Below are positions 20,015-29,027 of a DNA stretch of 64,000 nucleotides, piece by piece. Source of the DNA: Sphingomonas corticis (GTDB lineage Bacteria > Pseudomonadota > Alphaproteobacteria > Sphingomonadales > Sphingomonadaceae); NCBI RefSeq assembly GCF_012035195.1, contig NZ_JAAVJH010000003.1:62001-126000 (forward strand). The letters run 5' to 3'. The translations under genes were made by a program, and so were the position numbers. The first letter of the stretch is position 1. Every line of letters begins with the position of its first letter. Below the pieces are notes generated by a model, which worked only from the letters and a program-made list of their open reading frames with translations, did not search any database and was not told the origin of the DNA.

Positions 20015-20138
20015 ACAGCTGCACCAGCCCGACGATGATCGCGATGACGAGCAGGATGTGGATCAGCCCGCCGGCGACGTGGAAGCCGAAGCCGAGCAGC
20101 CACAGGATCAGCAGGATGACGGCGATGGTCCACAACAT
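19992..20138 (-). CDS. 48-residue membrane protein, Lmo0937-like
   Basis: A very small gene. The reading frame gives MLWTIAVILLILWLLGFGFH, then a second hydrophobic stretch LIHILLVIAIIVGLVQLF and the basic end SGRRRL. Two closely spaced membrane segments of this type match the Lmo0937-family small membrane proteins, which are common in stress-related loci. AAGGAG stands seven bases before the ATG on 20136-20138. Function is unknown. Confidence 0.82.
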   Translation of the reverse strand: MLWTIAVILLILWLLGFGFHVAGGLIHILLVIAIIVGLVQLFSGRRRL

Positions 20139-20170
20139 GGCAGGTCTCCTTCGGTAATCTCGGGCGGGGT

Positions 20171-20470
20171 TCAGGTCGCGGGCTTGTCCGGCTGTGCGCC
20201 GGTAATGACGGGGCCGTCCCCGCCGGCGCTGTCGCTGTCAGGATCCTCGCCGGGGCTGCCGCCGCCCGCGCCCATGCCGCTGCCGCGCACTTCGCCGGTC
20301 GCGGGATCGAAGGACGCGCGGCGGCCCTGCGACGGGGCCGGCGGCGCGACGGAGCCGGCCGGCTGCTCCTCGGCCAGCCGGCGCTCCTCCGCGATATCGT
20401 AGTCCTGCCCGCTGTACCCGCGATCGTGGTCGAAGGCGGGCTGGCGCTGCTGTTCCGGTGGTTTCGTCAT
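20171..20470 (-). CDS. Hypothetical hydrophilic protein
   Basis: A 99-residue protein, MTKPPEQQRQPAFDHDRGYS, rich in Gly, Pro, Asp and Glu and without hydrophobic segments; it looks intrinsically disordered. It sits upstream of the small membrane gene on the same strand, 32 bases away, so they may be co-transcribed. A sequence resembling an EcfG promoter (TGAAC-N16-CGTT, one mismatch) is on its strand at 20503-20479, but the -10 is very close to the start. I do not recognise a domain. Confidence 0.6.
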   Translation of the reverse strand: MTKPPEQQRQPAFDHDRGYSGQDYDIAEERRLAEEQPAGSVAPPAPSQGRRASFDPATGEVRGSGMGAGGGSPGEDPDSDSAGGDGPVITGAQPDKPAT

Positions 20471-20500
20471 GGCGCTACAACGCCTTGACCTGCCAAGCGT

Positions 20501-21697
20501 TCAGACGATTTCGAACAATCCGGCCGCGCCCATGCCGCCGGCGGTGCACATCGACACCACGACGTAGCGAACGCCGCGCCGCCGCCCCTCGACCAGCGCG
20601 TGGCCGACCAGCCGCGATCCCGTCATGCCGAAAGGATGGCCCACCGCGATCGCCCCGCCACTGACGTTGTAGCGATCCGGATCGATGCCGAGGTGATCGC
20701 GGCAATAGAGGCACTGGCTGGCAAAGGCCTCGTTCAGTTCCCACAGGCCGATATCGTCCACGGACAGCCCGGCCCGCTCCAGCAGCCTGGGGATGGCGAA
20801 CACCGGGCCGATGCCCATCTCCTCCGGCCCGCAGCCCGCCGCCTGGAAGCCGCGATAGATGCCGAGGATCTCCTTGCCCTCCGCCTCGGCGGTCGCGCGA
20901 TCCATCACGATCTGCGCCGCGGCGCCGTCAGACAGCTGGCTGGCGTTGCCGGCGGTGATGTGGCTGCCCGGCCCGGTAAAGGCGCCGCCCGGCCACACCG
21001 TCTTCAGCGCGGCGAGCGCCTCCGCCGTCGTGCCCTCGCGGATACCCTCGTCGCGGGTGACGGTGACGGTCTCGCTACCGGTGCGGTTGCCTTCCTTGTC
21101 GAACAGCGCCTTTTCGACCGTGATCGGCGCGATCTCCGCGTCGAAACGGCCTTCCGCCTGCGCGCGGGCGGCACGCTGCTGGCTCTGCGCGCCATAGGCG
21201 TCCTGCGCTTCCCGGCTGATGCCATAGCGCTCCGCCACGATCTCCGCCGTTTCGATCATCGGGATGTAGGCGGCGGGCTCCTTCGCCGTCACGCTCTGGT
21301 TGACGAAGCGGGGCGCGTCCTTCGTCACCGTGTAGCTGATCGACTCCATCCCGCCGGCCAGCGCGACGTCGATGTCGCCCGCGACGATCGACCGTGCCGC
21401 CAGTGCCACCGCGGTCAGGCCCGAGCCGCATTTGCGATCCAGCGTGAAGGCGGGCACCGACTGCGGCAGCGCGCCGGCGAAGATCGCCATGCGCCCTGCA
21501 TTGCCGCCCTGCGTACCCCATTGGTTGCCCACGCCCCAGAACACGTCGTCGATCCGCGCCGGGTCGATCCCCGCACGCTCGACCGCCGCGTTCATGACGT
21601 GCCCGGCCAGAACCGGCGCCTCGGTGGCGTTGAAATAGCCCTTGTAGGCGCGGCCGATGCCGGTGCGGGCGGTGGAAACGATCGCGGCTTCGCGCAT
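20501..21697 (-). CDS. Acetyl-CoA acyltransferase (thiolase)
   Basis: Thiolytic cleavage (or condensation) of 3-oxoacyl-CoA, the last step of beta-oxidation. Three catalytic positions are visible: nucleophile Cys90 in [11 protein letters not shown], His354 in [12 protein letters not shown] and Cys384 in [13 protein letters not shown]. The start is the ATG on 21695-21697 ([20 protein letters not shown]), which is the family's normal start; longer forms run into unrelated sequence. Length (398 residues) is standard. The chain-length class cannot be decided. Confidence 0.94.
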   Translation of the reverse strand: MREAAIVSTARTGIGRAYKGYFNATEAPVLAGHVMNAAVERAGIDPARIDDVFWGVGNQWGTQGGNAGRMAIFAGALPQSVPAFTLDRKCGSGLTAVALAARSIVAGDIDVALAGGMESISYTVTKDAPRFVNQSVTAKEPAAYIPMIETAEIVAERYGISREAQDAYGAQSQQRAARAQAEGRFDAEIAPITVEKALFDKEGNRTGSETVTVTRDEGIREGTTAEALAALKTVWPGGAFTGPGSHITAGNASQLSDGAAAQIVMDRATAEAEGKEILGIYRGFQAAGCGPEEMGIGPVFAIPRLLERAGLSVDDIGLWELNEAFASQCLYCRDHLGIDPDRYNVSGGAIAVGHPFGMTGSRLVGHALVEGRRRGVRYVVVSMCTAGGMGAAGLFEIV

Positions 21698-21740
21698 GGG
21701 CCTCTCCTCTATCCGGTGCGGGAGCGGCCTAGCGTGCGCA

Positions 21741-21950
21741 TCACTCGCGTGCCACCGGCTTGTTGTCCGCCGTGTGCGTGCCGTCGTACATGGCCTGGGC
21801 GGTGCCCGATCCGACGCGCAGCTTCGCCGCACGATCGTTGCGCGAGAGCGTGAAGAAGAGGACGATCGCGATCACCGCGACGAGCGCGACGATCGCGGGC
21901 CAGCCGCCCATCGTGCGGACGGAACGGTGCGGGCGGGTGGCGTTCGACAT
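21741..21950 (-). CDS. Small single-pass membrane protein
   Basis: A 69-residue protein with one membrane segment, [20 protein letters not shown], and a polar C-terminal tail ending [10 protein letters not shown]. The ATG on 21948-21950 is preceded by AAGGAG. No domain is recognised; the tail suggests it faces the periplasm. Function is unknown. Confidence 0.65.
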   Translation of the reverse strand: MSNATRPHRSVRTMGGWPAIVALVAVIAIVLFFTLSRNDRAAKLRVGSGTAQAMYDGTHTADNKPVARE

Positions 21951-22044
21951 GGCGGCTCCTTCGTACGATCCAGATCAAGATCGTGCCGCGGAATGCGCGA
22001 GGCCGGGCGGGTGTTCCGGTCCCGCCGGTGACGAAATCTTGCTG

Positions 22045-22770
22045 CTATTCCGCGGCGATGCCGTGCGCCAGCGCCGCCTCCGCCTGATCCAGCGCGCGCG
22101 GATCGTCCACGTCCAGCCACCACGATGCGCCCACGTCCACGGTGTGCGCCCCCCCGGTCGCGGCCAGCGCCTCCACCCCGGCGGAGATCGAGCCGGCGCC
22201 ACCGGCGGCGATCGAGCCGCGCAGCGCGTCGTGGAAGCGACCGTCGACCGCGAAGACGCCGGTGTCGAAGCAGTCGTAATCGGCGAGGTGCTTGCCGATC
22301 GCGACAATGCGGCCGCCGGCGTCGGTGCGCACGCGGGTCACGTCGTCCATGTCGACCAGCGGATTGTCGAGCCGGCGGTCGATCCCCAGCGTCAGCGGCG
22401 CGTCGGGCGCGGCGACGAGGGCGGCGACCAGCGCGGGTTCGACCAGATGGTCGGCCATCATCAGCAGGTGCCGCTGCGCGCCGATCGCGTCGGCGCCGGT
22501 CAGCACCGAGTGACCGTTGGGTCGCGTCCAGTCCGCGGTGCGCACGCACCGCACCGGCACGCCCAGCCGCGGCGCGGCGGCGGCCAGGTGACGTTCCAGC
22601 CCCTCGGCCTCGTAGCCGGTGACGACGGTGAAGGCAGTCGCGCCGCCGTCGTGCGCGGCGTGGATCACGCGCTCGATCAGCGGCACGCCGGCGACGGGCG
22701 TCAGCGGCTTGGAAGGGGAGACCGCGCGCAGCCGGCTACCGAAGCCGGCTGCGACGATGAGCGCGTGCAT
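22045..22770 (-). CDS. Sugar-phosphate-type nucleotidyltransferase, probable CTP:inositol-1-phosphate cytidylyltransferase
   Basis: A 241-residue nucleotidyltransferase. The N-terminal signature is ALIVAAGFGSRLRAVSPSKP with the following lysine, and the metal-binding region contains MMADHLVEP. It lies 28 bases after the inositol-phosphate synthase gene on the same strand, close to a CDP-alcohol phosphatidyltransferase. This order suggests it makes CDP-inositol from CTP and inositol phosphate, as IPCT enzymes do. That function is inferred from context; from sequence alone only the NTP-transferase fold is certain. Confidence 0.8.
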   Translation of the reverse strand: MHALIVAAGFGSRLRAVSPSKPLTPVAGVPLIERVIHAAHDGGATAFTVVTGYEAEGLERHLAAAAPRLGVPVRCVRTADWTRPNGHSVLTGADAIGAQRHLLMMADHLVEPALVAALVAAPDAPLTLGIDRRLDNPLVDMDDVTRVRTDAGGRIVAIGKHLADYDCFDTGVFAVDGRFHDALRGSIAAGGAGSISAGVEALAATGGAHTVDVGASWWLDVDDPRALDQAEAALAHGIAAE

Positions 22771-22798
22771 CGCGCTTCGGTCCTGGTGGCTCTGCCGC

Positions 22799-23908
22799 TT
22801 ACTCGGCGGCGAGGCGGGTGTCGGCGTGGATGAACTCGTCGGTCATCTGCGCCGCGACGTCGTCGGTCACCTGCTCGGGCGGGTGCTTGCAGAAGAACGC
22901 CGACGGGCCGGTCAGCGCGCCGCCAATCCCGCGGTCGAGGCCGAGCTTCACGCAGCGGATCGCGTCCACGACCACGGCCGCCGAATTCGGCGAATCCTCG
23001 ACGGACAGGCGCAGCTCCAGGTTCATCGGCACGCCGCCGAACAGGTCGCCCTCCAGGCGGAGGAAGCACAGCTTGTTGTCGCCGAGCCAGGGGATGTAGT
23101 CCGACGGGCCGACGTGGATGTTCTCATCCGCCAGCCGCTCCGCGATGACGGCCTGCACCGCCTCGGTCTTCGACTCCTTCTTGCTCGCCAGCCGGTTGCG
23201 GTCGAGCATGTTCATGAAGTCGGTGTTGCCGCCGGTGTTCAGCTGATAGGTGTGATCGATCGTCACGCCGCGCTGGCCGAACAGGTTGGAGAGCACGCGG
23301 TGGACGATCGTCGCGCCGACCTGCGCCTTCACGTCGTCGCCGATGATGGGCAGGTTCGCGTCGGCGAACTTCTTCTCCCACTCGGGCCGAGAGGCGATGA
23401 ACACGGGCATGCAGTTCACGACGCCGACACCGGCCTCGAGCGCGCATTCCATGTAGAACTCGGTCGCCTCCTGGCTGCCGACGGGCAGGAAGTTGACGAG
23501 GATCTCGGCGCCGGTGCGCTTCAGCTCCTCGACGATCTCCGCCTTGGACGCGTCGCGCGCGGCGGTGTCGATCTCGAAGCCGCGGTCGTTGGCGGCGGTC
23601 AGCATGTGCGCGGCCACGCCGTCCAGCTTGGCGCCCATCTTCACGACGGTGCCGGTCTTCGGCACGTCGGCGTGAAACACCTTGGTGCAGTTCGGCTTGG
23701 CGAAGATCGCCTCGCCCAGGTCCAGCCCGACCTTGCGCGAATCGACGTCGAACGCCGCCACGAAGTCCAGGTCGCCGACCTTGTATCCGCCGATATCCTC
23801 GTGGATCAGGCCGTTCGCGGCATTGGTGCCTGCATAATGGTACTTGCCCTGCACGAGGCTGCTCGCGCAGTTGCCGACACCGATAACCGCCACCTTGATC
23901 GTCGTCAT
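22799..23908 (-). CDS. ino1: myo-Inositol-1-phosphate synthase
   Basis: Converts glucose 6-phosphate to inositol phosphate with NAD as a built-in redox cofactor. The NAD-binding start is IKVAVIGVGNCASSLVQGKY. Characteristic stretches include GAEILVNFLPVGSQEA and GDDVKAQVGATIVHRVLSN. The substrate-binding region reads LNTGGNTDFMNML and SKKESKTEAVQ. It is of the compact prokaryotic type (369 residues). I use the ATG on 23906-23908; the frame extends upstream without conserved sequence. Its divergent neighbour is the CDP-alcohol phosphatidyltransferase. Confidence 0.93.
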   Translation of the reverse strand: MTTIKVAVIGVGNCASSLVQGKYHYAGTNAANGLIHEDIGGYKVGDLDFVAAFDVDSRKVGLDLGEAIFAKPNCTKVFHADVPKTGTVVKMGAKLDGVAAHMLTAANDRGFEIDTAARDASKAEIVEELKRTGAEILVNFLPVGSQEATEFYMECALEAGVGVVNCMPVFIASRPEWEKKFADANLPIIGDDVKAQVGATIVHRVLSNLFGQRGVTIDHTYQLNTGGNTDFMNMLDRNRLASKKESKTEAVQAVIAERLADENIHVGPSDYIPWLGDNKLCFLRLEGDLFGGVPMNLELRLSVEDSPNSAAVVVDAIRCVKLGLDRGIGGALTGPSAFFCKHPPEQVTDDVAAQMTDEFIHADTRLAAE

Positions 23909-23962
23909 TGATCCCCACTTGCCGGGCCGCAGCCGGCGAAAGACACTAGGTTTGCCGCTTCG

Positions 23963-23985
23963 TGACAGATACGTGGCAACTGTCA
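23963..23985. promoter_or_regulatory. Inverted repeat in the divergent ino1 / CDP-alcohol transferase promoter region
   Basis: TGACAG (23963-23968) and CTGTCA (23980-23985) form an exact inverted repeat with an 11-base spacer. It sits in the 129-base gap between two divergent genes of one predicted pathway. It is a plausible shared operator or a binding site for an unknown regulator. Confidence 0.4.
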
Positions 23986-24037
23986 AGCGACGCATGGATC
24001 GCTATAGGGACCGCGCAGACGGGCCGCGAGGGAAAAG

Positions 24038-24910
24038 GTGAACGATTTTCAACCGAGTGTGGCGGGAAAGCCGCGCGAACTGCAAGGCTTTCTGAATCGC
24101 ACGCTTTATCACCCGCTGGCCAACCGGCTGGCGCGGCTGCTCGTCCCCACGCCGGTGACGCCGAACATGGTTTCCGTCGCCGGCGCGGTGATGGTGGTGG
24201 CCGCGGGCGTGCTCTACGCGCTGGTCGGCACGCCGGCGGCGATCGCGCTGGGCGCGGTGCTGCACCTGGGCTGGCACGTGGTCGACGGCGCGGACGGCGC
24301 GCTGGCGCGGATGTCGGGCCGCGCCTCGCCGTCCGGCGAGATCGTCGATGGAATGTGCGACTATTTCGGCCACGGCATCCTCTACGCGCTGCTGGCGACG
24401 CGGCTCGACGACACGATGGGCGCCGCCGCCTGGGCGATCGCGCTGGGCGCGGGGATCAGCCGCGCGGTGCAGTCGGTGTTTTGCGAGAGCCAGCGGCGCA
24501 CCTACCAATGGTGGGCCTACGACGTGCCGTGGCTGCAGACCGCCAAGGCGGAAGGCAGCGGAATCGGCGTGACGCTGTCGGCCTTCTACCTGTGGGCGTG
24601 GCGCAAGATGTCGGGACCGACGCAGGTGGTGAACCGGTTGGTCGCCAGCGCGGAGGCGGACCCGGCGGAGCGGCGGCGCATCGCCACGATCGCGCGGGAG
24701 GCGGGGCGGACGACGCTGCCGGTGGTGGCGGTGCTGGGCGCGAACCCGCGCACCGTGCTGCTGGCGCTCAGCATGATCGTGATGGGAACCTCCTTATGGT
24801 TCTTCCTCGTCGAACTGGTCGTCCTCAACATCGTGCTGGTCTTCGCCATCGCGCAGGCGGCGGCGAGCGGCCGGCGCATCGCGGCGCTGATCGCGCGCGG
24901 GCACCGATAG
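24038..24910 (+). CDS. CDP-alcohol phosphatidyltransferase
   Basis: An integral membrane enzyme that joins a CDP-activated group to an alcohol. The family motif is complete: DGADGALAR at residues 83-91, then G100, D104 and D108 (spacing as in D-x2-DG-x2-AR-x8-G-x3-D-x3-D). Hydrophobic segments surround it, and a last pair, including SLWFFLVELVVLNIVLVFAI, ends the protein. The start is a GTG with GGGAAAAG before it. It is divergent from ino1, so a role in inositol-lipid or inositol-phosphodiester synthesis is likely but inferred. A MaoC gene follows 10 bases after the stop. Confidence 0.9.
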   Translation: MNDFQPSVAGKPRELQGFLNRTLYHPLANRLARLLVPTPVTPNMVSVAGAVMVVAAGVLYALVGTPAAIALGAVLHLGWHVVDGADGALARMSGRASPSGEIVDGMCDYFGHGILYALLATRLDDTMGAAAWAIALGAGISRAVQSVFCESQRRTYQWWAYDVPWLQTAKAEGSGIGVTLSAFYLWAWRKMSGPTQVVNRLVASAEADPAERRRIATIAREAGRTTLPVVAVLGANPRTVLLALSMIVMGTSLWFFLVELVVLNIVLVFAIAQAAASGRRIAALIARGHR

Positions 24911-24920
24911 GAGAGCGACG

Positions 24921-25376
24921 ATGGCCGGTCTATGGTTCGAGGAATTCGCCGTCGGGCGCCGCTTCGTGCACGAGGTGCGGCGGACGGTGACCGATGCCGA
25001 CAACATCCTCTTCTCCGCGCTGACCTACAATCCGGCGGCGCTGCACATCGACCATGCTTATGCCGCGACGACGGAGTTCGGCCGGCCGCTGATGAACTCG
25101 CTCTTCACGCTCGGCCTCGTCATCGGCCTCAGCGTGCAGGACACCACCTTCGGCACGACCGTGGCGAACCTGGGGATGAGCGAGACCAGCTTTCCCAAGC
25201 CGGTCTTCGCCGGCGACACCATCCGAGTCGAGACCGAGGTGAAGGCGCTGCGCCCCTCCGCCTCGCGGCCGGGGCAGGGCGTGGTGACGTTCGAGCATGT
25301 CGGCATCAACCAGCGCGACGAGATCGTCTGCCGCACCACCCGCGCCGCGCTGATGATGGCGCGGCCGGCGGCCTGA
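24921..25376 (+). CDS. MaoC-family hydratase
   Basis: A 151-residue hot-dog-fold enzyme of the (R)-specific enoyl-CoA hydratase type. The active-site region NPAALHIDHAYA (Asn and His/Asp near residues 36-44) and the following FGRPLMNSLFTLGLVIGL are typical of MaoC dehydratases. It may hydrate enoyl-CoA or mesaconyl-like substrates; the substrate is not shown. It begins 10 bases after the CDP-alcohol transferase gene and probably shares its transcript. Confidence 0.85.
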   Translation: MAGLWFEEFAVGRRFVHEVRRTVTDADNILFSALTYNPAALHIDHAYAATTEFGRPLMNSLFTLGLVIGLSVQDTTFGTTVANLGMSETSFPKPVFAGDTIRVETEVKALRPSASRPGQGVVTFEHVGINQRDEIVCRTTRAALMMARPAA

Positions 25377-25435
25377 TCGCAGGAACCTTTCCGCCCCTTG
25401 CGGATTGCAGCGGCAAGACAAAAGGGGTGAGTATC

Positions 25436-25975
25436 ATGCGTTTGATGGCGATCGGCCTGGTGGCTGGCGCGGGCCTGCTCGCGCTTTCGGCGTGCAATCG
25501 CGAGGAACCCGCGATGGGTTCGCCCATGTCCGGCGGGGCGAGCGCCACGGCGATGCTGCGCACGGCGGCGGGTGCGGACGGCGGTCGCGCCACGGTGACC
25601 GAAGTGGCCGGCGGGCTGCGCTTCACCGTCGACGTGAAGGACATGCCCCCCGGCACCCACGGCGCCCACGTCCATACCACGGGCCGCTGCGACCCGCCGG
25701 CGTTCGAGACGGCAGGACCGCACTGGAATCCGACCACGATGAAGCACGGGACGATGAACCCGCAGGGGCCGCACCAGGGCGACCTGCCCAATCTGGTCGT
25801 CGACGGCAGCGGCCGCGGCACGGTGGGCGCGACCATCCCCGGCGCGACGCTCGCCTCGCTGCTCGACGCCGACGGGGCGACGGTGGTCGTTCACGCGGGC
25901 GCGGACGACCTGCGCACGGATCCGTCGGGCAACAGCGGCGGGCGGATCGCCTGCGGGATCCTTCAGGTCAACTGA
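25436..25975 (+). CDS. sodC: Cu-Zn superoxide dismutase, lipoprotein
   Basis: Dismutates superoxide in the periplasm. Metal-binding residues appear in HGAHVHTTGRCDPP, GPHWNP and HQGDLPN, and the C-terminal VVVHAGADDLRTDPSGNSGG has the last copper ligand. The two family cysteines are present (GRCDPP and IACGIL). The N-terminus MRLMAIGLVAGAGLLALSAC ends with a lipobox, so it is an anchored lipoprotein. AAAAGGGGTG precedes the ATG. It ends nine bases from the convergent MFS gene. Confidence 0.94.
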   Translation: MRLMAIGLVAGAGLLALSACNREEPAMGSPMSGGASATAMLRTAAGADGGRATVTEVAGGLRFTVDVKDMPPGTHGAHVHTTGRCDPPAFETAGPHWNPTTMKHGTMNPQGPHQGDLPNLVVDGSGRGTVGATIPGATLASLLDADGATVVVHAGADDLRTDPSGNSGGRIACGILQVN

Positions 25976-25984
25976 CGGGCAAGG

Positions 25985-27535
25985 TCAGTCGATCGGCTCC
26001 CCGGCGGCGCGCGCGCGATCCTCGCGCGTCCGCTCCGCCGCTGGCACCAGCCGGAATGCGGCGACGCCTGCGGCGAAGGTGATCGGCACCGACAGCAGCA
26101 GCGCGAGCATCCCCGTCGACAGGCTGCCGCTCAGCGTCGACACGCGCCCGGCGAGATAGGGGCCGAGCGCGAGGCCGAGCAGCGTCGTGCCGATGAAATA
26201 GGTCGCCGTCGCCGTGCCCCGCATTCGCGGCAGGACCAGGTCTTGCGTGGTCGCCGCCGAGCCGCCCAGCCCCCAGGCGGAGAAGAACTGCGCCGCGAAC
26301 AGGCAGGGGTAGAGCACCCACGGTTCCCCGGTGGTGAAGCCGATCGCCATGAACGGCACCGGCAGCACGGTCGCGGCCGTGACGACGATCAGCCGTCCCG
26401 CCGGGTGTCGCCGCCGCAGCCGGTCGGCCAGCACGCCGCCGACGGTGACGCCCAGGAAGCCGGACAGCGCTCCCGACCCGCCGATCATCAGCCCCGCCGT
26501 CGCCGGGTCCACGCCCAGCACGCGCATGGCATAGGGTGCCGCCCAGAAGGCGGCGGCGTAGCTGAGAAAGGCGTTGAGGCCGTAGGCGACCACCGTGCAC
26601 AGGAACGCCGGCGTCGCGACGATCAGCGCGAAGGTGGGCGGATCGCGCTCGCGCAGCGCGCTCGCCCAGGAGAAGACGGCGTAGACGCCGCCGCCGACGG
26701 CGGCCCATTGCGCGACCGGCTCACCCGCGGACACCAGCGCGATCACCGCGGCGGTGATGATCCCGGCCGCCAGCAGGTTCGCCCCCAGCGCCCGTCCGCC
26801 GCGCCGCGCCGCGCCGATCAGCGTCAGCGGTGGCAGGATGGTCAGCAGCTCGTCGAAGAAGGCGCCGAAGGGGCGGGGGTGCGGCGCGGTGGCGATGCCC
26901 TCGGACAGGCCGCGCGCCGGCTCGCGCAGCGTCGCGATCCACAGCGCCAGCAGCAATCCGGGGATACCCACCGCCAGGAACGCGGCCTGCCATCCGACCA
27001 GCCCCATCGGGCCGCCCGCGGGATAGGCGCGGTTCCAGCCCTGCACGATCAACCCGCCGATGAAGAGCGAGCAGCCGCCACCGACGTAGAGCCCGGCCGA
27101 GTAGATCGACAGCGCGGTGGCGCGCAGCCGCTTGGGAAACCAGTCGGAGATCAGCGAATAGGCGGACGGGCTGGCGGTCGCCTCGCCCACGCCGACGCCG
27201 ATGCGCGCCGCCGCCAGGTGCGTGCCGGTGGAGGACAGGCCCGACAGCGCGGTCATCGTCGACCACAAGGTGAGCCCCACCGTCATCAGCCGCACGCGAT
27301 GCCAGCTGTCCGCCAGCCGGCCGAGCGGAATGCCGAACAGCGAGTAGAAGACGCCGAACGCGGTGCCGTAGAGGAAGCCCAGGTCCTCGTCCTTCAGGTT
27401 CAGGTCGCGCTTGATGTCCTCGGCCAGGATGGAGATCACCTGCCGGTCGACGAAATTGAGGATGTAGACGAGGAACAGGACGAAGAGGACGTACCACGCA
27501 TAGCCGCTCGCGCGGGTCTCGCTTTCCGGTGCCAT
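25985..27535 (-). CDS. MFS transporter, spinster-like
   Basis: A 516-residue major facilitator with 12 predicted helices. The signature between helices 2 and 3 is FGIPLGRLADSWHRVRLM, and the N-terminus shows LNFVDRQVISILAEDIKRDL, typical of the spinster/Spns-like bacterial group. GEATASPSAYSLISDWFPK is also characteristic. These transporters move organic acids, lipids or drugs; the substrate here is unknown. The start is the ATG on 27533-27535 with GGAGGG before it. Confidence 0.9.
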   Translation of the reverse strand: MAPESETRASGYAWYVLFVLFLVYILNFVDRQVISILAEDIKRDLNLKDEDLGFLYGTAFGVFYSLFGIPLGRLADSWHRVRLMTVGLTLWSTMTALSGLSSTGTHLAAARIGVGVGEATASPSAYSLISDWFPKRLRATALSIYSAGLYVGGGCSLFIGGLIVQGWNRAYPAGGPMGLVGWQAAFLAVGIPGLLLALWIATLREPARGLSEGIATAPHPRPFGAFFDELLTILPPLTLIGAARRGGRALGANLLAAGIITAAVIALVSAGEPVAQWAAVGGGVYAVFSWASALRERDPPTFALIVATPAFLCTVVAYGLNAFLSYAAAFWAAPYAMRVLGVDPATAGLMIGGSGALSGFLGVTVGGVLADRLRRRHPAGRLIVVTAATVLPVPFMAIGFTTGEPWVLYPCLFAAQFFSAWGLGGSAATTQDLVLPRMRGTATATYFIGTTLLGLALGPYLAGRVSTLSGSLSTGMLALLLSVPITFAAGVAAFRLVPAAERTREDRARAAGEPID

Positions 27536-27593
27536 GCGCCCCTCCCTCTCTGTGCCGGCAGGCGTAACAGAGCGGGGGCGAGCGGGGGAAGCG

Positions 27594-28142
27594 CTAACTT
27601 CCCGCAAGCGGCCAGCGCATCACGGGTTCGTAGCGTGCGCCGTCGCTCGTCAGGTGGCTCTCGTAGAGGTAGAGGTGGTCCAGCGGGAAGTCCGCGGTGG
27701 CGAGCGCCGCGTTCGCGGCCAGCCAGCGGTCCAGCGCGGCCGTGTCGTGCCCCGTGCGCGGCAGGCGCGCGAGCGTCACGTGGGGCAGGTAGCGCCGCGT
27801 GTCCGGCGCGATGCCGGCGCGTCCCAGCGTCTGGTCCACCTTGCGATGCAGCGCCGTCAACGGCTCCACCGGCAGCACGCGCGCCCACAACGTGTCCGTC
27901 CGTCCGCGCTGCGCGAAGGTGCCGACCCCGTCGATCCGCGCCGCCAGGGCGGGGGCGACGACCTGCGACAGCGCCAGTGCGGCGTCCTCCGCCACCGGGC
28001 GCTCCACCTCTCCGAGGAAGCGGACGGTGACGTGCAGCTGCTCGTCGTCCTGCCAGCGTGCCCCGGGGACCGCGTCCATCGCGTCGATCAGCGCGGCACG
28101 GATCGCGGGCGGCGGGCGGAGGGCGACGAACAGGCGGTGCAT
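27594..28142 (-). CDS. thpR: RNA 2',3'-cyclic phosphodiesterase
   Basis: A 2H phosphoesterase that opens 2',3'-cyclic phosphates on RNA. The two catalytic HxTx motifs are HVTV (37-40) and HVTL (121-124). The start MHRLFVALRPPPAIRAALID is typical of ThpR, and the length (182 residues) is normal. It is a standalone gene, divergent from the Bax-inhibitor gene. The cellular role of ThpR in bacteria is not well known. Confidence 0.92.
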   Translation of the reverse strand: MHRLFVALRPPPAIRAALIDAMDAVPGARWQDDEQLHVTVRFLGEVERPVAEDAALALSQVVAPALAARIDGVGTFAQRGRTDTLWARVLPVEPLTALHRKVDQTLGRAGIAPDTRRYLPHVTLARLPRTGHDTAALDRWLAANAALATADFPLDHLYLYESHLTSDGARYEPVMRWPLAGS

Positions 28143-28193
28143 GGCGGCTCAACGGCGCATTGTAACGTCGGGTTGCTGCCCCCGACGGCGTGC

Positions 28194-28222
28194 TTGAAAA
28201 GGAACGGAAGCGGGACGATATT
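28194..28222 (+). promoter_or_regulatory. Candidate sigma-70-type promoter of the Bax-inhibitor gene
   Basis: TTGAAA (28194-28199), a 17-base spacer and GATATT (28217-28222) lie 43 bases before the ATG at 28266. The -35 is close to consensus and the -10 matches at four of six positions. A GC-rich hairpin (CGTCGGG/CCCGACG, about 28166-28188) stands just upstream. Confidence 0.45.
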
Positions 28223-28265
28223 CGATTGGTTCGGCAACTGTGCCGGATGAAGGAGCTTTGACACA

Positions 28266-29003
28266 ATGGCCAACTGGTCCGACCCGCGACCCTCCGCCGC
28301 CCCGTTCGGGACGCAGGCGGGCGCCGCGCGCGACACCGCGCACGACGCGGGTCTGCGCTCGTACATGCTGTCGGTCTACAATTACATGACGTCGGGCGTG
28401 CTGCTGACGGGTATCGTCGCGCTCGGCTTCGCGCTGTCCGGGATGGCGGCGCAGGTGTTCCAGACGCCGCTTCGCTGGCTGATCGTGCTTGCGCCGCTCG
28501 CCTTCGTCTTCGCGATGAGCTTCGGCCAGGGCAAGTTCTCCACGGGCACGCTGAAGGCGATGTTCTGGGGCTTCGCCGTGACGATGGGTCTGTCGCTGTC
28601 GACGATCTTCCTCGTCTACTCGCCGCTCGCCATCGCGCAGGCGTTCTTCGCCACCGCGGCGGGCTTCGCGGCGCTCAGCCTCTACGGCTACACGACGAAG
28701 AAGGACCTGTCGGCGTTCGGCACGTTCCTGATCGTCGGCCTCGTCGGCCTGATCGTCGCCAGCCTCATCAACCTGTTCGTGCAGTCCGGCCCGCTCGGCC
28801 TCGTCATCTCGATCGTCGGCGTGCTGCTGTTCGCCGGGTTGACGGCCTACGACACGCAGCGCACGAAGAGCCTGTACTTCCAGGTCGCCGGCTCGTCCGA
28901 GCTGGTCGGCAAGGCGGTGGTGATGTCGGCGCTGAGCCTGTACCTCGACTTCATCAACATGTTCCTCTTCATCCTGCGCCTGTTCGGCGGCAACCGCGAC
29001 TGA
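28266..29003 (+). CDS. Bax inhibitor-1 family membrane protein (YccA/TMBIM-like)
   Basis: A seven-helix integral membrane protein of 245 residues. Conserved features are YNYMTSGVLLTGIVALGFAL near the N-terminus, SLYGYTTKKDLSAFGTFLIV in the middle and GLTAYDTQRTKSLY near the end. The last helix region, LSLYLDFINMFLFILRLFGG, ends the protein. Bacterial relatives act as calcium leak channels or protease modulators; the exact role here is not shown. A strong terminator follows. Confidence 0.93.
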   Translation: MANWSDPRPSAAPFGTQAGAARDTAHDAGLRSYMLSVYNYMTSGVLLTGIVALGFALSGMAAQVFQTPLRWLIVLAPLAFVFAMSFGQGKFSTGTLKAMFWGFAVTMGLSLSTIFLVYSPLAIAQAFFATAAGFAALSLYGYTTKKDLSAFGTFLIVGLVGLIVASLINLFVQSGPLGLVISIVGVLLFAGLTAYDTQRTKSLYFQVAGSSELVGKAVVMSALSLYLDFINMFLFILRLFGGNRD

Positions 29004-29027
29004 TCGCGGCGGGTTGATGGTCTTGCA

